Source of the DNA: Halorientalis persicus
Lineage (GTDB): Archaea > Halobacteriota > Halobacteria > Halobacteriales > Haloarculaceae
DNA: 64,000 nucleotides
Direction of reading: 5' to 3'
Assembly: GCF_900110215.1 (NCBI RefSeq)
Contig: NZ_FOCX01000012.1
Location: 62,001-126,000, forward strand
In this document: in pieces, positions 43,865-51,336 of the stretch
How the letters are laid out: each line of letters begins with the position of its first letter
Position numbering within the stretch: the first letter of the stretch is position 1
The notes under the pieces: model-generated
The model's database searches: none
Told to the model about the DNA's origin: nothing
Seen by the model: only the letters and a program-made list of their open reading frames with translations
Program-made: the position numbers and the translations under genes

Positions 43865-44512
43865 TTAGTCCCGACCGACGGTCGCGGTCACGCCCGCCTC
43901 GTCGAAGGTGAGTTCGACCAGCCCGAACGGCGTCCCACCTCGGACCTTCGTGACCGCCAGACAGGTCTTGACCGACCGGTCGACCACGTCCATCCGCACG
44001 TCCCACACCTGATCGGCCCGCGCGAGCGTCATGTCCCGCCGCAGGACCGAGGGCGTGTTCTCGTGGCAGTGAAAGAGGCCGACGCTGTCGGTCATCCGCA
44101 GCGCCCGCTTTGCGGTGTCCAGAAACTCCCGATACCGGGTCCGGTCGCCCTGTTCGAGTTCCGTCGTCGGATCGAGGACGACCAGCGACCCCGCGTCCAG
44201 CCCACCGAGAAACTCCTCGGGCGCGCCCAGCACGTCGTCGCCGTCGACACTGCGAACGTCCACGTCCAGCGCGGCCTTCCCGACGGGGGCCGCCGTCGTC
44301 AGCGCGTCGGCGACCTCCTCGGCCGGCCGGAGCGTCGAGAGATAGCGCGTCGCGTTCGCGGCCGCCATCGCGTACAGGAGCGGCTCGCTCTGTGCCCGCG
44401 GCAGCGCCGATACCGCGACGAGACTTCCCGCCGGCACGCCCCCGCCGAGCCCGCTGTCGAGCAGATCCACGCCCGTCGAGAGCCGCCCGCTCGGCGTCCT
44501 ATCGTCACTCAT
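43865..44512 (-). CDS. RecA-like RAD55-type domain protein
   Basis: A 215-residue RecA-fold protein: [27 protein letters not shown] resembles the start of RadA/KaiC domains, but the P-loop Lys is missing. The core strand is [13 protein letters not shown], then VGLFHCHEN and [13 protein letters not shown]. It is probably a regulator or partner rather than a recombinase. It is a relative of the gene at 18501-19160. The start at 44512 is chosen; the in-frame upstream part is repeat DNA. Confidence 0.6.
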   Translation of the reverse strand: MSDDRTPSGRLSTGVDLLDSGLGGGVPAGSLVAVSALPRAQSEPLLYAMAAANATRYLSTLRPAEEVADALTTAAPVGKAALDVDVRSVDGDDVLGAPEEFLGGLDAGSLVVLDPTTELEQGDRTRYREFLDTAKRALRMTDSVGLFHCHENTPSVLRRDMTLARADQVWDVRMDVVDRSVKTCLAVTKVRGGTPFGLVELTFDEAGVTATVGRD

Positions 44513-44550
44513 GGCCCGACCCATGCGATTGGGACCGATAAGCCTGCCGC

Positions 44551-44735
44551 CCCACCTTTTTTCTGCGTCGGGTTGCGCGCCGACGGCGCGCAACCACTCC
44601 TTGAAAAACGTGGTCTCCGTGAGCCGAATGCGAACGGAGGCTCGAAAGACGCTCCGCGTCTTTCGGTGGCGAAAAAGGCGCGAGCGCGACGATGCCGCGC
44701 TCGCGAAGAACCGCGGCGCAACGCGCCGCGGATGC
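44551..44735 (+). repeat. Intergenic structured repeat, copy C, filling a 344-base gap
   Basis: CCCACCTTTTTT is followed by a hairpin with 11-bp perfect arms (GGTTGCGCGCC/GGCGCGCAACC) and a TTGAAAAACGTGG block. Then come hairpins (GAAAGACGC/GCGTCTTTC; GAGCGCG/CGCGCTC; CGCGGCGC/GCGCCGCG), and the copy ends CGCGGATGC. Unlike copies A and B it lies between two divergent gene starts, so it is not simply a terminator. The last 120 bases before the next start are a CCGCCACC-rich low-complexity stretch. Confidence 0.62.
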
Positions 44736-44856
44736 TCGTCGGACCGCCGCCACCGCCACCGCACCCGCACCGCTACCGCACCCGCACTGCATTCCCTCCG
44801 AACCCGTTCGACTCAGACAGTGCCTGTTTTACGTGCCTGCCCGCAACGCTCCCGAT

Positions 44857-45243
44857 ATGAGCAACCGAGAGGCCGACGCGTCCGGACCGACGGGCTGGCT
44901 GACGCCGGAGAAGGCCATCATCACCGTCTGTGCCGCCATCGCACTCCCAGTCGTCTATTTCCTGACCGAGCGACTGGGAACGGTGACCTATCCCGCGATC
45001 TTCCCGACGCTGGCCATCGTCTTCATGCCCCCCTTCGTCTACCGGGCCTACTGGCCGAGAACCTACGACCTCGCTCGCGCCGCCGGCTGGGGCCTCGCCG
45101 CCGGCATCGCCGTCGCCGCACAGTTTCTCGCCATCATCCTCCTCGCCGCACCGTCTCTGGGCGGCGACGGTGCCGTCCTGCTGGCCTTCGGGGTCGTCGT
45201 CCCCATCGACTACGCCGTCGCCCGGTTCGTGATCGGGGGCTGA
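44857..45243 (+). CDS. Membrane protein with about four helices, function unknown
   Basis: A 128-residue protein with hydrophobic segments at about residues 20-40, 45-63, 73-97 and 103-125. After the start come MSNREADASGPTGWLTPEKA and then the first helix. No known family is recognised. It ends 9 bases before the convergent transferase gene. The upstream open frame is low-complexity and not included. Confidence 0.55.
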   Translation: MSNREADASGPTGWLTPEKAIITVCAAIALPVVYFLTERLGTVTYPAIFPTLAIVFMPPFVYRAYWPRTYDLARAAGWGLAAGIAVAAQFLAIILLAAPSLGGDGAVLLAFGVVVPIDYAVARFVIGG

Positions 45244-45252
45244 CGACGCGGG

Positions 45253-46320
45253 TCAGAACGCCCGGAGGTCGTCCAGTACGTCGGCGGCGTCGCCGCTCTC
45301 GATGGTCTCACGGGCGATTTCGAGTCCCTCTTCGAGGTCGTCCACGTCCTCGCGGGCGTACATCCGCAGGGCGGCGTTGACCGCCACCGCGTCGGCGAAC
45401 TGGTCGTCGCGGTCGCCCGCGAGCACCGCCTCGGTGATCGCGGCCGACTCGCTCGCGATGTCATCGACCTCCAGATCCTCGCCGCTGAAGTCCATGCCGT
45501 AGTTCGCGGTCTCGATCTCGAAGTCCTCGAGTTCCTCCCCATCGGACCATTCGGCGACGACGGTCGAGCCGGGTCGGATGTCGTCGTACCCCTCCTGGCC
45601 CTGGAACATGAGCACGCGGGACACGTCCTGGGCCTGGACTTCCTGGAACGTGCCGACGATCTTCTCGGCGAAGGCGAGGTGGTAGAAACTGCCAAGATGC
45701 ACGTCGGCGTCGGCGGGGTTGGCCAGCGTCTCGATGGTGTTGACGAAGCTCCGCACGCCCATCATGTCCCGACGTTCCCAGAGGTCGTCGACCCCCGGAT
45801 TGAACGCGGGCTGGTAGTAGTAGCCGAAGCCGACCTCGTCGACCATCTCGGCGCTCTCCTCGGGATCGAGTTCGGTGCGGACGCCCAGTTCGTCGAGGAC
45901 GTGCTTGTACGCGTCGAGTTTCTGGGTCGGCACCCGGTCGCCGGAGTGGACGACGACGGGGGTCCCGGCCGCGGCGGCGACGGCACCCGCGGCGACGCCG
46001 AGGATGGCCGTGGAGTGTTTGCCGTCGTAGTTGGCCCCGCAGTCGACGGGGTCGGCGTCGGGGGCGGCCACTTCGACGGACTCCTCGCGCATCACGTCGG
46101 TGTAGGCGGCCAGTTCCTCGGGGCTGTTGCGCTTCCAGCGGTTGGCCAGCCAGAACGCACCCAGCGTCGTGGGGTCGGGCTCGCCGGCGAGGATCCGCTG
46201 GAACGCCTCCCGGGCCTGGTCGCGGTCCATGTCCTCGGCGGACTTGTGGCCGGACCCGACGACCTCGGTCATCAACCGTTTGAGCGGCCATTCGCCGAAC
46301 TGCTGGCTCGCTTGTGCCAT
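45253..46320 (-). CDS. Anthranilate phosphoribosyltransferase-like protein (TrpD2 type)
   Basis: A 355-residue protein with the class III (TrpD/thymidine phosphorylase) fold: an N-terminal helical domain (QREAFQRILAGE-like QAREAFQRILAGEPDPTTLGAFWLANRWK) and the phosphoribosyl region GANYDGKHSTAILGVAAGAVAAAAGTPVVVHSGD. The GTGxD/GG motif of true TrpD is not seen, so the substrate may differ and it is likely a TrpD2 (YbiB) homologue, some of which bind nucleic acid. The start at 46320 is preferred to 46356. Confidence 0.68.
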   Translation of the reverse strand: MAQASQQFGEWPLKRLMTEVVGSGHKSAEDMDRDQAREAFQRILAGEPDPTTLGAFWLANRWKRNSPEELAAYTDVMREESVEVAAPDADPVDCGANYDGKHSTAILGVAAGAVAAAAGTPVVVHSGDRVPTQKLDAYKHVLDELGVRTELDPEESAEMVDEVGFGYYYQPAFNPGVDDLWERRDMMGVRSFVNTIETLANPADADVHLGSFYHLAFAEKIVGTFQEVQAQDVSRVLMFQGQEGYDDIRPGSTVVAEWSDGEELEDFEIETANYGMDFSGEDLEVDDIASESAAITEAVLAGDRDDQFADAVAVNAALRMYAREDVDDLEEGLEIARETIESGDAADVLDDLRAF

Positions 46321-46423
46321 AGCCGACACTCGGCACGCCAGGGCGAAATAGTTCACGAAGCCGTCGCTGCCGATCCGTTCGAGAATCCCGTCCCGAACTG
46401 TGCGATCAGGGTGCCGATCCCGC

Positions 46424-46876
46424 TTACTCGCCGGCCGCGCGCTTCTCGATCATCCCGAGGCCGATCCACGTGATGACGGGCTCGTCGTCCTGATTGTAGC
46501 CGGTCAGGCGGCTGTCGACCTCGCCGACGCCAGGCCGGTCGCCCTCGCGTTTCTCGACGACCTCGTACTCGATGGAGAGTTCGTCGCCTGGCCGGACCGG
46601 CTTGATCCAGCGGAGTTCGTCCACGCCGCGGGCCCCCTGTGAGGCCCAACCGGCCTGCTCCATGGTCTCGACCAGCAGGCGCATACAGATGGCGGCGGTG
46701 TGCCAGCCGCTGGCCGCGAGACCGCCGAACATCGTGTCTTCGGCGGCCTCGGGATCGGTGTGGAACTCCTGGGGGTCGTACTGCTCGGCGAATTCGAGGA
46801 TCTCGTCCTCGGTGACCTCGTAGCTGCCGTGTGCCTCCGTGTCGCCGACGTCGATATCCTCGTAGTATGTGGGCAT
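46424..46876 (-). CDS. MaoC-like hot-dog dehydratase
   Basis: A 150-residue hot-dog domain protein. The (R)-hydratase features are FAEQYDPQEFHTDPEAAEDTMFGGLAASGWHTAAI, where the D-x4-H pair is catalytic, and WIKPVRPGDELSIEYEV. It would hydrate enoyl-CoA to (R)-3-hydroxyacyl-CoA, for example towards polyhydroxyalkanoate. It stands alone; its partners are not nearby. Confidence 0.8.
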   Translation of the reverse strand: MPTYYEDIDVGDTEAHGSYEVTEDEILEFAEQYDPQEFHTDPEAAEDTMFGGLAASGWHTAAICMRLLVETMEQAGWASQGARGVDELRWIKPVRPGDELSIEYEVVEKREGDRPGVGEVDSRLTGYNQDDEPVITWIGLGMIEKRAAGE

Positions 46877-46960
46877 TGTCGAGGCCAGTAGTGCCGGTGA
46901 CTTAGCGGTTTCGCGCCGGGAAGCGACACCGTTACACCGTACAGGTCCTAACACGAGCCA

Positions 46961-47998
46961 ATGAGTCTCCAGTCGAGTGACTGGCGGACGGAACTGGACG
47001 ACGTGGACGCGGCCCTCGTCGACGGATACCAGAGCGGCTTTCCGGTGGCGGAACGCCCCTTCGAGATCGTCGGCGACGACCTCGGTGTCGATGCCGCCGA
47101 CGCGCTGGCCCGCGTCCGGGACCTCCGCGAGGCCGGCGTCTTCCGCCGGTTCGGGGCCGTCCTCAACCCGCCGGTGATCGGCTCGTCGACGCTGGCGGCC
47201 GTCTCGGCCCCCGCCGACCGCTTCGACGAGGTGGCCGAGGTGATCAACGACCATCGGCAGGTCAACCACAACTACCGCCGGGAACACGAGTGGAATATGT
47301 GGTTCGTGGTCACCGCCGGGTCCCGGGACAAACGCGACGCCATCATCGACGACATCGAGGCCCGGACCGGGCTGGAGGTCCTCGTCCTCCCGATGCTGAC
47401 CGACTACTACATCGATCTGGAGTTTCCCGTGGTGAACGGCGATCGGTTCGCTCGTGAGTCGATCAGCGAGACCGACGCCTCGGCGACCCGGATCAGTGAG
47501 GACGCCGCGGCGAACCTCTCGGCGCTGGACCGGCGACTCCTGCTGGAAATTCAGGACGGGTTCCCGCTCTCGGAGACGCCCTACCGGGACGTGGCGGCGG
47601 CCGTCGACGCGGACGTCGCCGACGTGACGGCCAGCATCGAGGGACTGCGCGAGGACGGCTGTATCAAACGCATCGGCTGTGTCGTCAACCACGTCACGAC
47701 GGGGTTCGACAACAACTGCATGGTCGTCTGGGACGTACCGGACGAGAACCTCGATTCCTGGGGGGAGACCGTCGGCGCGCTCCCGTACGTCACGCTCTGT
47801 TATCACCGCCCGCGCCGGCCGGAGCAGGACTGGCCCTACAACCTCTTCACGATGATCCACGGCCGCGAGGCCGAGGCCGTCGACGCCAAGATCGACGAAC
47901 TCGCCGACGAGTACCTCCCCGTCGAGCACGAACGGCTCTACTCCACCGAGACCCTGAAACAGACGGGCGCGCGGTACGACGACATCGTCGGGGAGTAG
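46961..47998 (+). CDS. Siroheme decarboxylase, fused AhbA/AhbB (NirDL-like)
   Basis: A 345-residue protein made of two Lrp-like halves in tandem. Each has an HTH-like part (DVDAALVDGYQSGFPVAERPFE and LSALDRRLLLEIQDGFPLSETPY) and a RAM-like part. The active-site regions are HNYRREHEWNMWFVV in the first half and CYHRPRRPEQDWPYNLFTMIHGR in the second. Such proteins decarboxylate siroheme to didecarboxysiroheme in the alternative heme or d1 heme pathways; in most organisms the halves are separate subunits. Here they are one chain. Confidence 0.8.
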   Translation: MSLQSSDWRTELDDVDAALVDGYQSGFPVAERPFEIVGDDLGVDAADALARVRDLREAGVFRRFGAVLNPPVIGSSTLAAVSAPADRFDEVAEVINDHRQVNHNYRREHEWNMWFVVTAGSRDKRDAIIDDIEARTGLEVLVLPMLTDYYIDLEFPVVNGDRFARESISETDASATRISEDAAANLSALDRRLLLEIQDGFPLSETPYRDVAAAVDADVADVTASIEGLREDGCIKRIGCVVNHVTTGFDNNCMVVWDVPDENLDSWGETVGALPYVTLCYHRPRRPEQDWPYNLFTMIHGREAEAVDAKIDELADEYLPVEHERLYSTETLKQTGARYDDIVGE

Positions 47999-48116
47999 GA
48001 AACTGGGGAGTCAGCGATGGGTACGCCACGATAAGTGACAACCTAGTGAACTATCCTCCGGGCCGAAACGCCCGGAAGTCTTATCCTTCTGTTAGCGTGT
48101 ATTGGCTAGCGATTGG

Positions 48117-48710
48117 ATGAGTTCAGGTGACCTCCCCACCGTGCTGGTGGTGGACGACGAGCCGGACGTGGCCGATGCCTACGCCGCCCAGCTGAAACAG
48201 GAGTACCACGTCAGGACGGCCTACAGCGGTGAGGAGGCACTGTCAGCGCTCGGCCCGGACGTCGACATCGTTCTGCTCGATCGGCGGATGCCGGACGTGT
48301 CGGGCGACGACGTCCTCGAAGAGATCCGTGACCGCGGGCTCGACTGCCGCGTCGCGATGGTGACGGCGGTCGACCCGGACTTCGATATCATCGAGATGCC
48401 GTTCGACGACTACGTGATCAAACCGGTCTCCCGGGAGGACCTGTTCGACACCATCGAGCGCCTGCTGGTCTGTGCCGAGTACGAGGAGAAACTCCAGCGG
48501 TACTACTCGCTGACCTCGAAGTACGCGACGTTGCTGGCCAACAAGAGCAACACGGAACTGGAAAACAGCGACGAGTTCCACGATCTCCGTGACGAGCGCG
48601 ATCGTGTCCGGGACGAGCTCGAAGACACCGTCGCCCGCTTCGACGACGAGGCCTTCGCCGCCGTGTTCCGCGAGCTCCACGACGGATCGCGACCCGTCAC
48701 CGAAGAGTAA
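48117..48710 (+). CDS. Response regulator with HalX domain
   Basis: A 197-residue regulator: receiver domain (TVLVVDDEPDVADAYAAQL, phospho-acceptor Asp in IVLLDRRMPDVSG, Lys in YVIKPVSREDLF), then a C-terminal coiled-coil HalX domain (about 120-190). There is no DNA-binding domain. The ATG at 48117 follows a TTG five codons earlier and gives the expected start. It is a close paralogue of the next gene. Confidence 0.87.
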   Translation: MSSGDLPTVLVVDDEPDVADAYAAQLKQEYHVRTAYSGEEALSALGPDVDIVLLDRRMPDVSGDDVLEEIRDRGLDCRVAMVTAVDPDFDIIEMPFDDYVIKPVSREDLFDTIERLLVCAEYEEKLQRYYSLTSKYATLLANKSNTELENSDEFHDLRDERDRVRDELEDTVARFDDEAFAAVFRELHDGSRPVTEE

Positions 48711-48892
48711 CACGGTCGAATCAGCCGTTTTCGGCTATCTTGTCCGTTACTGCACTCGATAATCGGCTGTGGCGCAGTGCTTCCCTTTCGTTTGCGGGTT
48801 GGTTTCCAGGTTCGGGTCTGGTTTTCACTTCTGAACACCGGGCGGAAACTTTTTTGCTACCGTTCACCACTTCCTACAGTGAGTGGATAGGT

Positions 48893-49486
48893 TTGGGCGA
48901 AACAACAGTCCTCATCGTCGACGACGAGTCCGCCGTTACGGACGTGTACGCGGCTCACCTACAGGATGAGTACGACGTCCGGACGGCGTACAGTGGATCG
49001 GAGGCGCTCGAGGAACTCGACGACGATGTCGACGCCGTGTTGCTCGACCGCAGAATGCCGGGGATGTCGGGGGACGAAGTCCTCGAACACATCCGCGAGG
49101 AGGGGTACGACTGCCGTGTCGCGATGGTGACGGCGGTCGACCCGGACTTCGATATCCTCGATATGGGCTTCGACGAGTACGTCGTCAAACCCGTCTCGCG
49201 GGACGACCTCTACGACACGGTCGAACAGCTCCTGACGTACTCGACGTACGACGACACGTTCCAGGAGTACTTCTCGCTGGTCTCGAAGCGGGCGGCGCTG
49301 GAAACCTCGAAGAGCCGATCCGCACTCGAAACCAACGAGGAGTATCAGGAGTTGACCGACGAGATCGAAGAACTCGAAGCCAACCTCGACGACGCAGTCG
49401 GTGATCTCGAAGAAGACGAGTTCGGCGCGCTGTTCCGGATGCCGGAACCCGATCTCGACTCGATGGATTCGCCGTCACAGCCGTAG
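48893..49486 (+). CDS. Second HalX response regulator (paralogue)
   Basis: A 197-residue receiver/HalX protein (TVLIVDDESAVTDVYAAHL, AVLLDRRMPGMSG, YVVKPVSRDDLY, then a coiled coil). No in-frame ATG precedes the receiver domain; TTG at 48893 (read as Met, then GETTVLIVDD) is the likely start, with the TTG at 48740 giving an unlikely leader through promoter-like AT DNA. The kinase gene follows 12 bases later. Confidence 0.82.
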   Translation: MGETTVLIVDDESAVTDVYAAHLQDEYDVRTAYSGSEALEELDDDVDAVLLDRRMPGMSGDEVLEHIREEGYDCRVAMVTAVDPDFDILDMGFDEYVVKPVSRDDLYDTVEQLLTYSTYDDTFQEYFSLVSKRAALETSKSRSALETNEEYQELTDEIEELEANLDDAVGDLEEDEFGALFRMPEPDLDSMDSPSQP

Positions 49487-49498
49487 CGTGGCCCACAC

Positions 49499-51322
49499 AT
49501 GGCCTGGCAATACACACCCTTCGCACTCCTCTATACAGGTGTCGCCGTAGTCGTTGCCGGGCTGGGCGCGTGGGTGTACCACAACCGGATGTCGGCCGGG
49601 TCGGGACCGCTGACCGGTCTGCTCGCCGCGACCTCGTTCTGGACGCTCTGTGCGGGACTGGAACTGGCTCGGACCGACGCCTTCGGTCAGCGACTGTTCG
49701 GGAACGCGACGTATCTCGCCATCGCGACGCTTCCGGTCGTCTTTCTGTACTTCGCGGAGTCGTACTCGGGTCACGAGACGCCACTGACCCGGTACGGGCT
49801 GGGGCCGCTGTTTATCGTCCCTGCCATCACGCAACTGTTCATCTGGACCAACCCGCTCCACCACCTCATGTGGCAGCGGTCACAGCTGTTTCAGGCCGGT
49901 GCCGTCCCGACGCCGTCGATGCTGACCGGCGGGTGGTTCGTCGTCCACACGCTCTACTCCTACGCCCTGCTGGTGGTCGGATCGTATCTCCTCGTGCGGA
50001 TGCTCGTCGTCTCGGAGAACGTCTACCGGGGCCAGGCCGTGGCCATCCTCGTCGGGACGTTCACCCCATGGGTCGCCAACGCGCTCTATCTCGGGAACGT
50101 CGTCTCGTTTCCTTTCGATCCGACGCCGGCCGCTTTCTCGGTCACTGCGGCGGCGTTCGTGCTCGCCATCTACCGGCATCGGCTGCTGGAGATGGTGCCG
50201 GTCGCCCGCGAGGTCGCCCGGGACGAACTGATGGATAATCTCGTCGAGGCTGTGTTCGTCCTCGACGACGACCGACGGATCATCGACTACAACCAGCGTG
50301 CGGCCCGCATCGTCGACGACGGCGACGCGTCGCTGGTCGGTCGGCCGGTCGCGGAGGCGTGTCCGGAGCTAGAGGCGGTGATCGCGGAGGCCGCCGACGC
50401 AGATTCGGGGACCCAGGCCGTCAGCACGGAACTGGCGCTCCGACGCGACGGGAAGCTCCGGTACTACGACGTGCAGGTGACGGCACTGCGACGGGCCGGC
50501 GGGCTGCTGACGGGCCACCTCGTTTCCCTCCGGGACGTGACCGACCAGCGCCAGCGCGAACAGCGGCTGAACGTCCTCAACCGCGCGCTCCGGCACGACC
50601 TGCGTAACGAGGCCAACGTCGTGCTGGGCTACGCGGAACTGGGCAAACAGAACAACCCCGAGGCAGAGTGGGTCGATGCCATCGAGAGCCACATCTCGGG
50701 GCTGATCGACCTGAGTGAGAAGGCCCGCCAGCTCGAACAGGCGCTGGACAGCGACCACGTCGACACGCACCGACTCGACGCCGTCGACGTGATCGAGACC
50801 GTCGTCGCCGAGTACGAGGCCGATCGGCCGGACGTGAGTATCGAGACCGACCTGCCCGAGACCGCCCACGTCTCGGCCATCGAGTTCTTCGCCGACGCCG
50901 TTGGCAACGCGGTCGAGAACGCCATCGAGCACAACGACAACCCGGAGCCGCTCATCGAGGTCGCCGTCTCCGCCTGGGTCGAAGACGACGAAGTGGCCAT
51001 CGAGATCCTCGACAACGGACCGGGCATCCACGAAGAAGAACGCGCCGTCCTGTTGCGCGGCCGGGAGACCCAGCTCCAGCACATTAGCGGCCTCGGGCTG
51101 TGGATTATCAACTGGATCGTCACCGAGTCCGGCGGCACCGTCCAGTTCCAGGAGAACGACCCGCGGGGTTCTATCGTGACGATCCGGTTGCCGATGGCCG
51201 AGGGCGAACCGGACGAACAGGAAGCCGGCGAGGCCGTTTCCAACGAGGTAGCGGAGAGTGACGTCGACGCCGAGGATGCCGAGCCCGCAGTCGAGTCGCG
51301 GGCCCAGGATGCACACAGCTGA
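49499..51322 (+). CDS. 7TM-PAS histidine kinase next to the HalX regulators
   Basis: A 607-residue kinase: seven membrane helices (about 1-225), a PAS domain (LVEAVFVLDDDRRIIDYNQRAARIV), H-box ALRHDLRNEANVVLGYAEL, N-box GNAVENAIEHNDN, G-box DNGPGIHEEERAVLLRG and an acidic tail (about 35 residues). The short distance to the HalX regulator upstream makes a phosphorelay between them likely. Confidence 0.87.
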   Translation: MAWQYTPFALLYTGVAVVVAGLGAWVYHNRMSAGSGPLTGLLAATSFWTLCAGLELARTDAFGQRLFGNATYLAIATLPVVFLYFAESYSGHETPLTRYGLGPLFIVPAITQLFIWTNPLHHLMWQRSQLFQAGAVPTPSMLTGGWFVVHTLYSYALLVVGSYLLVRMLVVSENVYRGQAVAILVGTFTPWVANALYLGNVVSFPFDPTPAAFSVTAAAFVLAIYRHRLLEMVPVAREVARDELMDNLVEAVFVLDDDRRIIDYNQRAARIVDDGDASLVGRPVAEACPELEAVIAEAADADSGTQAVSTELALRRDGKLRYYDVQVTALRRAGGLLTGHLVSLRDVTDQRQREQRLNVLNRALRHDLRNEANVVLGYAELGKQNNPEAEWVDAIESHISGLIDLSEKARQLEQALDSDHVDTHRLDAVDVIETVVAEYEADRPDVSIETDLPETAHVSAIEFFADAVGNAVENAIEHNDNPEPLIEVAVSAWVEDDEVAIEILDNGPGIHEEERAVLLRGRETQLQHISGLGLWIINWIVTESGGTVQFQENDPRGSIVTIRLPMAEGEPDEQEAGEAVSNEVAESDVDAEDAEPAVESRAQDAHS

Positions 51323-51336
51323 CGGCGTGGGAGCCG

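Noticed and set aside
44505-44792. Overlapping ORFs in several frames around copy C
   Set aside because: Open frames in hairpin-rich repeat DNA are spurious; the residues are Arg/Ala-rich and carry no domain.
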